A stretch of 64,000 bases of DNA from Ariolimax columbianus. Taxonomy: Eukaryota > Mollusca > Gastropoda > Stylommatophora > Arionidae. Of the stretch, positions 63,906-64,000 are shown piece by piece (the stretch's first letter is position 1; each line of letters starts with the position of its first letter). The stretch is taken from NCBI GenBank assembly GCA_036924085.1, contig JAVGWX010000014.1, positions 34,291,936-34,355,935 of the forward strand, in the 5' to 3' direction. The position numbers were made by a program, and so were the translations under genes. Below the pieces are notes generated by a model. It worked only from the letters and a program-made list of their open reading frames with translations, had not been told where the DNA came from and made no database searches.

Positions 63906-64000
63906 AGTCTTTAACATTTTAAGATCCCCATCTCATTCTGTCCTTAATATATATGCCTTCCTCTTTTCTATCTACATATATCGCCATTTGGTCTTCCTAT

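Overview
The window is nuclear DNA from an animal. Host genes are split into short exons with GT-AG introns, and retrotransposons, SINEs and minisatellites fill the rest. The 18S-derived fragment and the LINE/SINE make-up suggest a marine lophotrochozoan, probably a mollusc. This is inference; no species can be named from the sequence.

Three host genes are recognisable, all on the + strand. (1) The 3' half of GAS8/DRC4, a nexin-dynein regulatory complex subunit of motile cilia: five in-phase exons at 825-992, 5805-5891, 8950-9159, 13336-13401 and 16038-16187, giving 226 C-terminal residues and a stop. (2) A lone last exon of a glutathione peroxidase of the GPX7/8 type at about 40011-40308. 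(3) A riboflavin transporter of the SLC52A family: a first coding exon at 50668-50844 and a large exon at 58735-60033, together 492 residues. Its last exon, which should hold the final membrane segments, was not found.

Between and inside these genes lie many mobile elements. Working names used here: LINE-A (RT with FADD box, full stretch at 18967-21147), LINE-B (endonuclease, RT and RNase H, five copies), LINE-C (degenerate RNase H copy at 27 kb), LINE-D (CR1/L2-like 3' ends, four copies), LINE-E (host of the nested insertions at 1.8-3.7 kb), LINE-F (YVDD box, 42.9-44.6 kb), LINE-G (55.7-56.5 kb), SINE-1 (about 360 bp, eleven copies, several with perfect target-site duplications), SINE-2 (CAA-type tail, often beside a 37-bp satellite), SINE-3 to SINE-5 (tRNA-like heads), element H (a repeat whose interior carries a different minisatellite at each locus) and element X (a 700-bp repeat). 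A nearly complete piggyBac element with TTAA targets and terminal inverted repeats sits in a GAS8 intron.

Layout: 0-16 kb is the GAS8 tail with introns full of repeats. 16-21 kb is LINE debris. 21.1-22.2 kb is a chimeric 18S/28S rRNA pseudogene joined head-to-head to LINE-A. 22-40 kb is a transposon and satellite region. 40 kb holds the GPx exon. 40-50 kb holds nested LINEs and the large duplicated 34-bp satellite. 50-64 kb is the riboflavin transporter and its repeat-filled introns. The repeats form datable nests (SINE-1 in LINE-E, LINE-B in LINE-A, LINE-B in LINE-F, SINE-1 and element X in element H), so the relative order of several insertions can be read. No bacterial, viral or CRISPR locus was seen.
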